Part shown: positions 12,401 to 17,327 of the stretch, piece after piece | How positions within the stretch are numbered: the stretch's first letter is position 1 | How the letters are laid out: each line of letters opens with the position of its first letter | Assembly: GCF_036245865.1 (NCBI RefSeq) | Contig: NZ_BTTW01000001.1 | Coordinates: 1,240,001 to 1,304,000 of the forward strand | Origin: Corallococcus caeni | Lineage (GTDB): Bacteria; Myxococcota; Myxococcia; Myxococcales; Myxococcaceae | Reading direction: 5' to 3' | Length of the DNA stretch: 64,000 nucleotides | Program-made: the position numbers and the translations under genes | The notes under the pieces: generated by a model | Database searches by the model: none | What the model saw: only the letters and a program-made list of their open reading frames with translations | Told to the model about the DNA's origin: nothing

Positions 12401-14315
12401 CCCGGCCCACCCTCCGACGGATCCGCACGAGTTGGAGCAGGTGCTCGTGCGCCACGGCGTGACGACGCTGTGGCTCACCTCGGGCCTCTTCACGCAGGTG
12501 GTGGATTCGCACCTGCCCGCGCTGCGCTCGTTGCGCCAGGTGCTCACCGGCGGCGATGTCGTCTCCGCGCCCCATGTCCGCAAGGTGCTGGAGCAACTGG
12601 GCCTCCCCGTCACTGCTGGCTACGGCCCCACGGAGACCACCGTCTTCGCCACCAGCCACCGCTTCACGCAGGCCTCTCAGGTGGGGGGGTGCGCCCCGCT
12701 GGGCCGCCCGCTGGGCAACACGCAGGTGTACGTGCTGGATGACTCCGGCCAGCCCGTTCCTCCGGGCGTGAAGGGCGAGGTCTACGTCGGCGGTGATGGC
12801 CTCGCTCGTGGCTACGTGGGCCAGCCCGCGCTCACCGCGGAGCGCTTCGTCCCCAATCCCTTCGCGGCCACTCCAGGCGCCCGCCTCTACCGCACCGGCG
12901 ACCTCGGCCGCTGGCGCGACGACGGCGTGCTGGAGTTCCTCGGCCGCGCGGATGTCCAGGTGAAGGTGCGCGGCTTCCGCATCGAGCTGTCTGAAATCGA
13001 AGCCGCGCTCCTGGCCCACTCCAACGTGCGCGAGGCCGTCGTCATCACCCGCGAGGACGTGCCCGGCGACAAGCGCCTCGTCGCCTACGTCGTCGCTCCC
13101 GCGACCCTGGACATGGCCGAGCTGCGCGCGTTCCTCAAGCAGCGGCTGCCCGACTACATGGTGCCTTCCACCGTGTGCCGCCTGGACGCCCTGCCCCTCA
13201 CCTCCAACGGCAAGGTGGACCGCAAAGCCCTGCCCGCTCCCGACTCCGCGACCCCGGCGGACGCCTACGTCGCGCCCCGCACGGCCCTGGAGGAACAGCT
13301 GGCACGGTCCTTCGCGGAGGTGCTGCGCGTGCCCCGCGTCAGCGTCACCGACAGCTTCTTCGACCTCGGTGGCCACTCACTGCTCGCGCTGCGATTGATG
13401 GCGGCCATCCGCGAGCACACGGGCCAGATGATCCCCATGGCCGCCCTCTTCCAGTACGCCACCGTGGAGCAACTGGCGCGCAGGGTGGCTCAGGAGGCCA
13501 CCGCGCTTCCCCCCAACCTCGTGCGGCTGGACGCGGGCACCTCCAGCGCGCGCCCGCTCTTCCTCGTCCATGGGGGTGGCGGCAGTGTGCTGGGCTACTC
13601 GGAGCTGGTCCGACAGCTGGGCAACGACCGGCCCGTCTACGGTCTGTCAGCATCGGGGCTGGACGGCGGTACCCTGCCTCCCGCCTCCATCGAAGCGCTG
13701 GCACGCGACTACCTCGTCCAGGTCCGCACCGTGCAGCCGCGAGGGCCGTACCTGCTGGGAGGCTGGTCCTTCGGTGGGCTCGTCGCGCTGGAGATGGCAC
13801 GTCAGCTCCAGCTCACCGGCGAGCAGGTGGAGTTGCTGGCCCTCATGGACTCCACCGTGCCCACGCCCCAACCGCGCCCCGAAGCGGATCCGCTCGGCAT
13901 GCTGGCCCTCTTCGCGCGGACGCTTGGGCTGCCCTGGCAGGAGCTGTCCCTGGATCTGGACCGGCTGCGACGCCTGGAGGGACGCGAGCAACTCGCCTAC
14001 GTCCTGGAGCAGCTCCGGAGCGCGCCCGCGAACGACCTCGGACTGGACCTGGATGGCGCGGCGCACCTGTTCGCCCTGCACTCGCGGCTCTACGACGCGC
14101 AGCGCGGCTACGTGCCCGGCGGCGACTACTCGGGGCCCACGCTGCTCTTCCAGGCCGCCACCGCGCGAACCGCCTCCGGGGAGCCTGACTGGAGCACGTG
14201 GCTCACGGGGTCCGTCACCCGGTACGAGGTGCCGGGCGACCACTACACGATGCTGAGCGCCCCCCATGCCTCCACCGTGGCGGAGCGGCTGCTCCACCAC
14301 CTGCGGGCGCTGTAG
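459..14315 (+). CDS. Multimodular non-ribosomal peptide synthetase with terminal thioesterase
   Basis: The protein has about 4,618 residues. Domains by nucleotide position: C1 573-1880 (HHIITDGW at 957), A1 1935-3405, T1 with its phosphopantetheine Ser at 3546, A2 3880-5350, T2 Ser 5493, C2 5670-6985 (HHVISDAW at 6063), A-domain stub 7047-7187, C3 7236-8560 (HHIVSDGW near 7620), A3 8610-10075, T3 Ser 10203, C4 10375-11700, A4 11763-13235, T4 Ser 13377, TE 13520-14312 (GWSFGG Ser at 13767, His at 14241). There are no epimerisation or methylation domains. Specificity codes read by hand: A1 DLESIGTVMK (perhaps a basic residue, weak), A2 and A4 both DALWLGGVFK (Val-like), A3 DLFNNALTYK (Ala, good). 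Module 2 lacks a C domain and C2 is followed by an A remnant. The start is uncertain: ATG 459 has no clear ribosome site, while ATG 495 has GGAAGG at 476-481. No MbtH, PPTase, transporter or tailoring gene is adjacent. Confidence 0.95.
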   Translation: MGTFETEGNGAGMTPEQKRARLAELLRGKVRPTHAPVSFSQERMWFQDQLSPGSAAFNIPVRVRFSGVLDVAVLRASLQALVRRHAPLRTTFIEQDGRPVQHIAPALDLALPVVDLQALPTSEREAELQRLLTDEARRPFILEKGPLLVTVLYRMDALEHVLLLKLHHIITDGWSMGVLVRELSALYLALAEGKPSPLSPLPMQYADYAAWQREFLRGEVLESHLGFWRERLDPDAVLELPTDRPRPAVLSGRGARINAMLPVALVESLKALALAEGNTLFGVLLSGFQVLLSRYSGQQDVVVGTSVAGRGRVELEGLIGLFTNYLAFRTDLSGQPSFRELLARVRETTLEAYAHQDVPFEKLVDALKPERQLSVNPLFQVALTLQNAPLPPLQLPGLVLDAQPVDNRTSKTDLSLIAMELPQQGMRLTAEYSSDLFDPGSIERLLAHLRTLLEGAVADPDRRVSELPLMDAAEAMRVQREWAGDSAPFPEDRCLHSLFEAQARRTPGAVAVRFQGQALTYAQLDARANQLAHALRRRGVGPEARVALSVERSLDVAVGLLGILKAGGAWVPVDPLLPRERLAFMLEDSGASVLVTQAPLLERFPEGMRARALCLDAERDGLAGESALAPASGVGPRNLAYVLYTSGSTGTPKGTAIEHRGVCNLVAHEATAYGIGPGSRVLQFASLSFDLSVEEIFTTLCSGATLVLAPLEDLMPGEPLRKLLRDEALTVISLTPATLAATAPEGLPALRTVISGGEALPPEVVARWAPGRTFLNTYGPTEATVMATLTECTADGRVPSIGRPLANVRAYVLDARGGLVPVGVKGELHLGGVGVARGYAGRPALTAERFVPDAFSGEAGARLYRTGDVVRWREDGTLEFVGRADAQVKVRGFRIELGEVEAALAKLPPVRDAVVVAREDGPGGKRLVGYVVLRDGVTAQGSELRAALKDALPEYMVPSAVVVLPALPLTTNGKVDRKALPAPDLAGSDPREYVAPRTPTEQRLAELWQELLGVKRVGAHDHFFDLGGHSLLATQALSRIRQAFTVELPLRRLFESPTLDAVARLIDEALAGKGQPVPAPRKSQESRTRAAPTVPLEDVAREWEARTAEQPRDTVAPFTAEMRQRVLVEWNATETEYPRDATLPEVFARVVARFPEKVAVEFGDARLTYRQLEERANRLAWHLRSLGVDTDSRVAVALERSLELVVSLVAILKAGAAYVPLDPAYPRERLAAMVEDARPHVLLTSRALLPKLPHADLLPVVLEELSLDALPVHAPPRSALPLSLAYIDFTSGSTGRPKGVGTPHAAVLRTLFGVDYARLGPDETLLLLAPLAFDASTLEVWGALLHGAKLAVFPAHPPTDPHELEKVLVRHGVTTLWLTSGLFTQVVDSHLPALRSLRQVLTGGDVVSAPHVRKVLEQLGLPVTAGYGPTETTVFATSHRFTQASQVSASVPLGRPLGNTQVYVLDDSGQPVPPGVQGELYVGGDGLARGYVGQPALTAERFVPDAFSSTPGARLYRTGDLGRWRDDGVLEFLGRADAQVKVRGFRIELAEIEAALLAHSEVREAVVVAREDVPGDKRLVAYVVAPESLDVAELRSFLKQRLPDYMVPSVVGRLDALPLTSNGKVDRKALPHPSTFQTHARTRPPRTDTERLLATLWEEVLQTGTVGAEDHFFDLGGSSLSATQVLSRIRRAFQVELSIADFFAAPTVEAIARRLESQGPVRPALSVPALKPVTRDGDLPLSFAQQRLWFFSKLEPESTAYNLPFVMRLEGALDVPALARALRDLLQRHEALRTTFREHPSGAVQVIASAPTLPASWMDLSALPDAEHALDSVLDDEARHVFDLEAGPLWRVLVVRMRARHHLLLLTMHHVISDAWSMGVLLQELTTLYAAHSEGRAPGLKPLPVQYADFSVWQRGWLRDEALEAQLGWWRAQLHGAPKALELPTDRPRPATQTFRGAVVPFQFPRELSDAMQALCRSEGVTPSMVVLATFQLLLSRYSGQEDITVGSPIAGRHHAELEGLIGFFVNTLVLRTKLHGDPSFRELLARVRDVALGAYAHQDVPFEKLVEALRPERVAGRAPLFQVMLAYQNAPMPQTLTTGLSLHPLEPRGGTAKFDLTLALNDTADGLKGLLEYNTDLFDAATASRIVGHLRTLLSGAVHAPERRVSALPMLTAEERGLLLHTWSAPGAATAEDASLHGLLQAQARLHPDLPALEHEGDTLTWAEAHRRAREVLRALRGRGVVPLPPPPPLVPVARTGPLPLSFAQQRLWLIDQLEPGSAAYNIFLALRVEGALDVAALEQAFAALIARHDSLRTVFVSNGGEPVQVILPPVPFRLEQVDLGAVSREDLEQRLREEAQRPFDLERGPLLRVCMLRLGAGEHVLWLNMHHIVSDGWSMGVLVRELSALYGAHASGQPSPLRPLPVQYVDFAAWQRAWLKDEVLEHHLSYWRRQLADAPPLLELPTDKPRPRVQSQRGAQVPVHLSGALSEALQALCQRERATLFMGLVTAWQVLLSRYAGQEDVLLGSPIAGRTREDTEGLIGFFVNTLVLRTHVDPKAPFRQLLGQVRATTLAAYEHQEAPFEKLVEELQPRRSLSHSPLFQVLLALQNAPTQPLSLTGGSAPLRLLPLEQAEQTTQFDLTLALAQTPQGLQGALSYRTDLFEASTAARMVEHLRTLLEAAVATPDEAVGRLPLLTADERQHLLVTLNQTQAEYPRDATIPRLFEAQAKATPEAVAVVSGAQRLTYRELEARANQLAHRLRKLGVGPESRVGLCVERTADVVVGTLGILKAGGAYVPLDSRYPKERLGWLLEDAQGPALVAHSHLLASLPAFTAQAMCLDRDADLDREPTTAPPANVHPENVAYLIYTSGSTGRPKGVAVTHRNAAAFLAWATETFTKEETKAVLAATSLNFDLSVFELFAPLVRGGSVVVVRDALSLAEAKPDAEVTLINTVPSAMAQLVRMGAVPPSVQVVNLAGEALPETLAKEVYALPTVRKLYNLYGPSEDTTYSTWSRVGREEVPNIGRPLTNTRAYVLDANLQPVPIGVAGELYLAGDGQARGYLSRPELTAERFVPELHGPAGGRMYRTGDRVRYRADGALEYLGRVDFQVKVRGFRIELGEVESALRQHAAVKDAVVMAKGEGEEKRLVAYVAPKPGAALDTKALKADLRQRLPEYMVPGTVVVLEALPLNANGKVDRKALPEPDAPTSGGTYEAPRTELEAKLAAIWAQVLRVPRVGVRDDFFALGGHSLLATQVVSRVRTETGAELPLRALFEAPSVESLASRVEAALRARPEVPRPPLVAVARTGPLPLSFAQQRLWFLDRLQPGSIHYNIPAALRLDGPLDTEALSRGLRELVHRHEALRTTFHARDDGEPVQHPHAQVELAVSRVELSQLPEAAQDAEVRRRALEEARTPFDLTRAPLMRATLLRLSEQRHVLLVTLHHIVSDGWSNRVLVEELGALYAAFSRGQPSPLPPLALQYADFAAWQRDWLKGEVLEQQVGWWKRQLDGAPQALELPTDKPRPSVQTYRGAQVPVVLSPGASRSLKALCQQEVATPFMALLALWQVLLACYSGQEDFAVGSPIAGREHGELEGLVGFFVNTLVLRAQVDRRGSFRQLLRRVKEVALGAYAHQDLPFERLVEELKPARDPSRSPLFQVLFTLRDTTAPRSPQGGELELHPLDVEDTTAKFDLELSLAESPEGFAGTLGYNTALFEPRTAARMAEHFRTLVEALVARPEAALDSVSLLTPMERQQVLVEWNATETEYPRDATLPEVFARVVARFPEKVAVEFGDARLTYRQLEERANRLAYHLRSLGVDTDSRVAVALERSLELVVSLVAILKAGAAYVPLDPAYPQARLAAMVEDARPHVLLTSRALLPKLPHADLLPVVLEELSLDALPVHAPPRSALPQSLAYIDFTSGSTGRPKGVGTPHAAVLRTLFGVDYARFGPDETLLLMAPLAFDASTLEVWGALLHGAKLAVFPAHPPTDPHELEQVLVRHGVTTLWLTSGLFTQVVDSHLPALRSLRQVLTGGDVVSAPHVRKVLEQLGLPVTAGYGPTETTVFATSHRFTQASQVGGCAPLGRPLGNTQVYVLDDSGQPVPPGVKGEVYVGGDGLARGYVGQPALTAERFVPNPFAATPGARLYRTGDLGRWRDDGVLEFLGRADVQVKVRGFRIELSEIEAALLAHSNVREAVVITREDVPGDKRLVAYVVAPATLDMAELRAFLKQRLPDYMVPSTVCRLDALPLTSNGKVDRKALPAPDSATPADAYVAPRTALEEQLARSFAEVLRVPRVSVTDSFFDLGGHSLLALRLMAAIREHTGQMIPMAALFQYATVEQLARRVAQEATALPPNLVRLDAGTSSARPLFLVHGGGGSVLGYSELVRQLGNDRPVYGLSASGLDGGTLPPASIEALARDYLVQVRTVQPRGPYLLGGWSFGGLVALEMARQLQLTGEQVELLALMDSTVPTPQPRPEADPLGMLALFARTLGLPWQELSLDLDRLRRLEGREQLAYVLEQLRSAPANDLGLDLDGAAHLFALHSRLYDAQRGYVPGGDYSGPTLLFQAATARTASGEPDWSTWLTGSVTRYEVPGDHYTMLSAPHASTVAERLLHHLRAL
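3824..5350 (+). repeat. NRPS A2 copy of a 1.5-kb direct repeat
   Basis: This stretch aligns without net indel to 11708-13234, at a constant offset of 7,884 bp. In the runs I compared by eye the identity is about 95% at DNA level. It starts in the C-to-A linker (VLVEWNATETEYPRD) and ends just after the A10 motif (NGKVDRKALP). The T domains that follow the two copies are not alike. A short block near 4795-4815 is diverged between the copies. Confidence 0.85.
7047..7187 (+). pseudogene. Vestigial adenylation-domain fragment inside the NRPS
   Basis: Between C2 and C3 lie about 47 codons that match only the beginning of an A domain (LHGLLQAQARLHPDLPAL, then DTLTWAEAHRRAREVLRALR, corresponding to the A-domain LTYxEL region). 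The match then breaks off at RGVV and passes directly into a Pro-rich linker and the usual pre-C sequence PVARTGPLPLSFAQQRLW. Everything from the A core to the T domain is missing, and the reading frame is kept. Confidence 0.8.
11708..13234 (+). repeat. NRPS A4 copy of a 1.5-kb direct repeat
   Basis: This is the partner of 3824-5350 (offset 7,884 bp). Here the repeat sits in its normal context: a complete C4 domain is upstream, and T4 plus thioesterase are downstream. It is therefore the likelier source copy. Confidence 0.85.
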
Positions 14316-14328
14316 CGCGCGAAGGAGC

Positions 14329-14350
14329 GCGGGCCCGAACCTGGGCCCGC
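14329..14350. terminator. Bidirectional hairpin between NRPS and FBP gene
   Basis: A perfect 8-bp stem GCGGGCCC/GGGCCCGC (14329-14336 with 14343-14350) has a 6-nt loop. It lies between the two convergent stop codons at 14315 and 14355. No U-tract follows on either strand. Confidence 0.6.
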
Positions 14351-14354
14351 CTCC

Positions 14355-14825
14355 TCACGCGTCGGAGTCGGGCTCCATGCCCAGTGCTTCGCGAGCGAAG
14401 CGCGCCATGCGCTCAATCAGGTGCGCGTTTTCGTCCAGGGTGCTGCGTCCGGCCCTGTCCGCCTGGGCCTCCAGCCGCTCACCGCAGCGCAGGTCCAGGC
14501 AGAGGTTCACGCCCACCCGGCGCTTCGAATCCACATCCGTGGTGAGCAGGCCAATCTCCGCGTCCGTGGACGTCCAGCACCAGTCACACATCTTGGGTGC
14601 CAGGGTGGGGTCCCCCTGCTGATCCCGACGGAAGGCGATGCCCGTGGGTTGCTTGCTCCCCGGCGCGACGAACACCAGGAAGACGCGTACCCCATACGGA
14701 TCCACCCACGCGAGGTAGTCCCGCACGAAGAGCGGGAGCCGGGTGCCCTTGGGCAGCTCGACGTACTTGCGATCCCTGGAGCGGAATGCGCGCAGCAACT
14801 CTTTCTCTGACTCGATGCGGAACAT
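14355..14825 (-). CDS. FBP-domain (FusB-like, EF-G-binding type) zinc protein
   Basis: The protein has 156 residues. The second half carries paired cysteines, CDWCW and then CLDLRC about 33 residues later. This is the treble-clef zinc-finger signature of the FBP/FusB C-terminal domain, a family named for binding elongation factor G; FusB itself rescues EF-G from fusidic acid. A helix with an IERMARFAREAL pattern ends the protein. I chose ATG 14825 because AGGGAAG stands 8 bases upstream; a TTG at 14852 would add nine residues. It is convergent with the NRPS. A role in ribosome rescue or antibiotic tolerance is inferred from family only. Confidence 0.65.
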   Translation of the reverse strand: MFRIESEKELLRAFRSRDRKYVELPKGTRLPLFVRDYLAWVDPYGVRVFLVFVAPGSKQPTGIAFRRDQQGDPTLAPKMCDWCWTSTDAEIGLLTTDVDSKRRVGVNLCLDLRCGERLEAQADRAGRSTLDENAHLIERMARFAREALGMEPDSDA

Positions 14826-14960
14826 GGCGTTCGCTTCCCTGCCTGCCTTCAAGAACGTGCTGAACGTGCGTCAGCCTGACTTGTCCATCCCCTCAGGACA
14901 CTGGGTTGAAATGACCACCGCATACCAGTTTGGCAGGCACCCGTGTTCCGAGGTTCCCCC

Positions 14961-15935
14961 ATGCACCTTCCCTTACGACTCGTGCTGCCCGTGCTGGTCA
15001 TCGGGCTTGGAGGCATCGCCTGCGGCGATGAGGCTTCTCCCGCCCCCAACACCCCTCCGACCGTCAGTGGTCCCACGGTCCAGGCGTCGAGCGTGACTTC
15101 CGGCACGCCCGTCGCGATGACGCTGGAGGCGTCGGATGCTGACGGAGACGCGCTCACCTACACCTGGACACAGCTGCCTGCCTCCCCAGCGGGCACCTTC
15201 GACAACCCCTCCGCAGCCCAGCCCTCCTGGACCGCGCCCGACGTGAACAGCACCCAGAGCTTCACGCTGAAGGTGACCGTGAGCGACGGCCGGGGCGGCT
15301 CCAACGAGGGCACCATCGACGTTACCGTGCGCAAGAGCAATCAGCCGCCCACCGTGAGCATCTCCGCGCCCACGTCGCTGGTGGCTGGAGCGACTGGCAC
15401 GCTCACCGTCACCGCGAGCGACCCGGACGGCGACCCGCTGACCTACGCGTGGACGCAGACCTCCCCGAGCACGGCGGGCACCTGGGTGGGCGGCACCACC
15501 GGCCCGAGCGCGCAGTGGTACTCGCCCGTCGTCGCGACCCAGACCGCGTTCACCTTTTCCGTGAGCGTCTCGGATGGCGTGGGCCTGCCCGTGGTGCGGA
15601 CCGTCACCCTGCCCGTGTCGGTGCCCCGCTACGGCACGGACGTCCAGGCCGTGTGGGGCTCCGGGGAGTGCACGAAGTGTCACGGCAAGGCCGGCAACCT
15701 GAACCTCGCGGCGGACAGCAGCCACGCCAACCTGATCAACGTCACCGCCAGGGACTGCGGCACGCTCATGCGCGTCACGCCCGGCGCCCCGGACCAATCG
15801 GCGCTCATCCGGAAGATGGAGGGCACCGGGTGCGGAGACCGCATGCCCGCCGGCAAGCCGGAGTACTTCGATCAGCACCCGGGACTGAACGTCCTGGTCC
15901 GCTCGTGGATCCTCGCGGGCGCGGCCAACGACTGA
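14961..15935 (+). CDS. Lipoprotein with two Ig-like repeats and a C-terminal CxxCH (haem-type) motif
   Basis: The protein has 324 residues. It begins with a lipoprotein signal (hydrophobic stretch, then lipobox GGIAC at about residues 14-18). Two tandem Ig/cadherin-like repeats follow, each with a SDxDGDxLTYxWTQ motif (about residues 55-70 and 150-165). The last 110 residues contain ECTKCHGKAGNL, then CGTLMRV and CGDRMPAGK, which resemble the domains that bind one covalent haem in planctomycete- and myxobacteria-type c-cytochromes. I infer a surface or periplasmic redox or binding protein. ATG 14961 has GAGG about 10 bases upstream; GTG 14943 is the alternative. A hairpin follows the stop. 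Confidence 0.75.
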   Translation: MHLPLRLVLPVLVIGLGGIACGDEASPAPNTPPTVSGPTVQASSVTSGTPVAMTLEASDADGDALTYTWTQLPASPAGTFDNPSAAQPSWTAPDVNSTQSFTLKVTVSDGRGGSNEGTIDVTVRKSNQPPTVSISAPTSLVAGATGTLTVTASDPDGDPLTYAWTQTSPSTAGTWVGGTTGPSAQWYSPVVATQTAFTFSVSVSDGVGLPVVRTVTLPVSVPRYGTDVQAVWGSGECTKCHGKAGNLNLAADSSHANLINVTARDCGTLMRVTPGAPDQSALIRKMEGTGCGDRMPAGKPEYFDQHPGLNVLVRSWILAGAAND

Positions 15936-15942
15936 CGGCCGT

Positions 15943-15959
15943 GCGCGAGAGGCTCGCGC
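15943..15959 (+). terminator. Hairpin after the Ig-like lipoprotein gene
   Basis: A perfect 7-bp stem GCGCGAG/CTCGCGC with a 3-nt loop lies 8 bases after the stop. CCCTTCC follows and there is no clear U-run. Confidence 0.5.
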
Positions 15960-15990
15960 CCCTTCCTGCCGGGGCATAGGCTCGGCCCTC

Positions 15991-16902
15991 GTGGCCGCCA
16001 ACCCGCCCCTGCTGGATGACATGCTCCTCTTCGCGGAGGTGGTGGCGGCGGCCAGCATCACCTCCGCGGCGGAGCGCCTGGGCCTGCGCAAGTCCACGGT
16101 GAGCCGCCGGCTGGCGGCCCTGGAGGAGCGCCTGGGCATCCGGCTGCTCGAGCGCAACACGCGCAGGCTCCGCCTCACCGAGGCGGGCCGCGACTACCAC
16201 GCGCACTGCGCACGGCTCGTCGCCGAGGCCCGCGAGGTGAACGCGGCCGTCAGCGAGTCGCGCGGCACGCCCCAGGGGACGCTGCGCATCGCCACGCTGT
16301 CCCTGCTGGGCGAGCTGCTCACGCCCGTCATCGCGGAGCTGCTGCTGCACCAGCCCCGGCTGCGCGTGGAGGTGTCGCTCGCGCAGACGCACGTGGACCT
16401 CATCGCGGAGGAGTACGACCTGGCGCTGCGCACCGGGCCGCTCGCGGATTCGTCGCTGATGGCGCGCAGGCTGGGACGCGTGCGCACGGGCTACTACGCC
16501 AGCCCCAGCTACCTGAGCCGCCACGGCACGCCCCGGACACCCGAAGCGCTGACGGGCCACGAGTGCATCCTCCTGGCCGAGTCCGGCACCGACGAGGTGT
16601 GGTTCTTCGGCGAGGGCAAGAGCGCGCGCACGGTGCCGGTGACGGGCCGCCTGCGCGTGCCCAGCGAGCGCGCGGGCCAGGCTGCGGCGCGCGCGGGCCT
16701 GGGCATCGTGCGGCTCGCGGCGTCGCTGGTGGCGGACGACGTGCGCGCGGGGCTGCTCGTCCCGGTGCTCGCGGCGGACACGCCCCCGGGCCTGCCCATC
16801 TTCGCCGTCTACCCGAGCAGCCGGCAGTTGCCCCTCAAGGTGCGCGCCTTCCTGAAGCTCCTCTCCGCGCGCGGCGCCGCGCTCCCGTGGGAAGAGGAAT
16901 AG
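15991..16902 (+). CDS. LysR-family transcriptional regulator
   Basis: The protein has 303 residues, the usual LysR length. The N-terminal winged helix-turn-helix (about residues 10-70) has SITSAAERLGLRKSTVSRRL, followed by EERLGIRLLERNTRRLRLTEAG. The rest is the effector-binding domain with two lobes. I used GTG 15991, which gives the normal LysR N-terminus (LLDDMLLFAEVV). The gene lies between a lipoprotein and a thioredoxin, both on the same strand. LysR targets are usually neighbouring genes, but no divergent partner is present, so its regulon cannot be named. Confidence 0.9.
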   Translation: MAANPPLLDDMLLFAEVVAAASITSAAERLGLRKSTVSRRLAALEERLGIRLLERNTRRLRLTEAGRDYHAHCARLVAEAREVNAAVSESRGTPQGTLRIATLSLLGELLTPVIAELLLHQPRLRVEVSLAQTHVDLIAEEYDLALRTGPLADSSLMARRLGRVRTGYYASPSYLSRHGTPRTPEALTGHECILLAESGTDEVWFFGEGKSARTVPVTGRLRVPSERAGQAAARAGLGIVRLAASLVADDVRAGLLVPVLAADTPPGLPIFAVYPSSRQLPLKVRAFLKLLSARGAALPWEEE

Positions 16903-16997
16903 GGCTCCTGGCGGAACAATGCGTCCCGCGCGGGGTGCTCGTCCGCGCCCCCGCCCGCGATTACATCCCCTGCACACGAAGCGCAGGGAGGATGGAC

Positions 16998-17324
16998 ATG
17001 GCTGGCAACGTCATCGAATTGGGCGACGCGGAGTTCCAACGCGAGGTGCTGGAGTCGCAGGAGCCGGTGCTGGTGGACTTCACCGCCACCTGGTGCCCGC
17101 CGTGCCGGGTCATCGCGCCGGTCATCGACACGCTGGCCGCCGAGTACAAGGGCCGGATGAAGATGGTGAAGCTCAACGTGGACGACCACCCGAGGACGCC
17201 CGAGCAGTACGGCATCCGGGCCATGCCCACCCTGCTGTTCTTCAAGGGCGGGAAGGTGGTGAAGCAGGTCGTGGGCGCCGTGCCGAAGGCGAAGCTGGAG
17301 GAGGCCGTGCGCCAGGTCCTCTGA
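16998..17324 (+). CDS. Thioredoxin
   Basis: The protein has 108 residues with the active site WCPPC at about residues 31-35. It also has the conserved cis-Pro region (RAMPTLLFFKGGK) and the closing helix, and no signal peptide, so it is a cytoplasmic disulfide reductant. I preferred ATG 16998 to ATG 16992 because AGGGAGG (16985-16991) is 6 bases upstream of the former and touches the latter. The active site has Pro-Pro in place of the classic Gly-Pro. The stop lies 3 bases from the stop of the convergent next gene. Confidence 0.92.
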   Translation: MAGNVIELGDAEFQREVLESQEPVLVDFTATWCPPCRVIAPVIDTLAAEYKGRMKMVKLNVDDHPRTPEQYGIRAMPTLLFFKGGKVVKQVVGAVPKAKLEEAVRQVL

Positions 17325-17327
17325 CGC

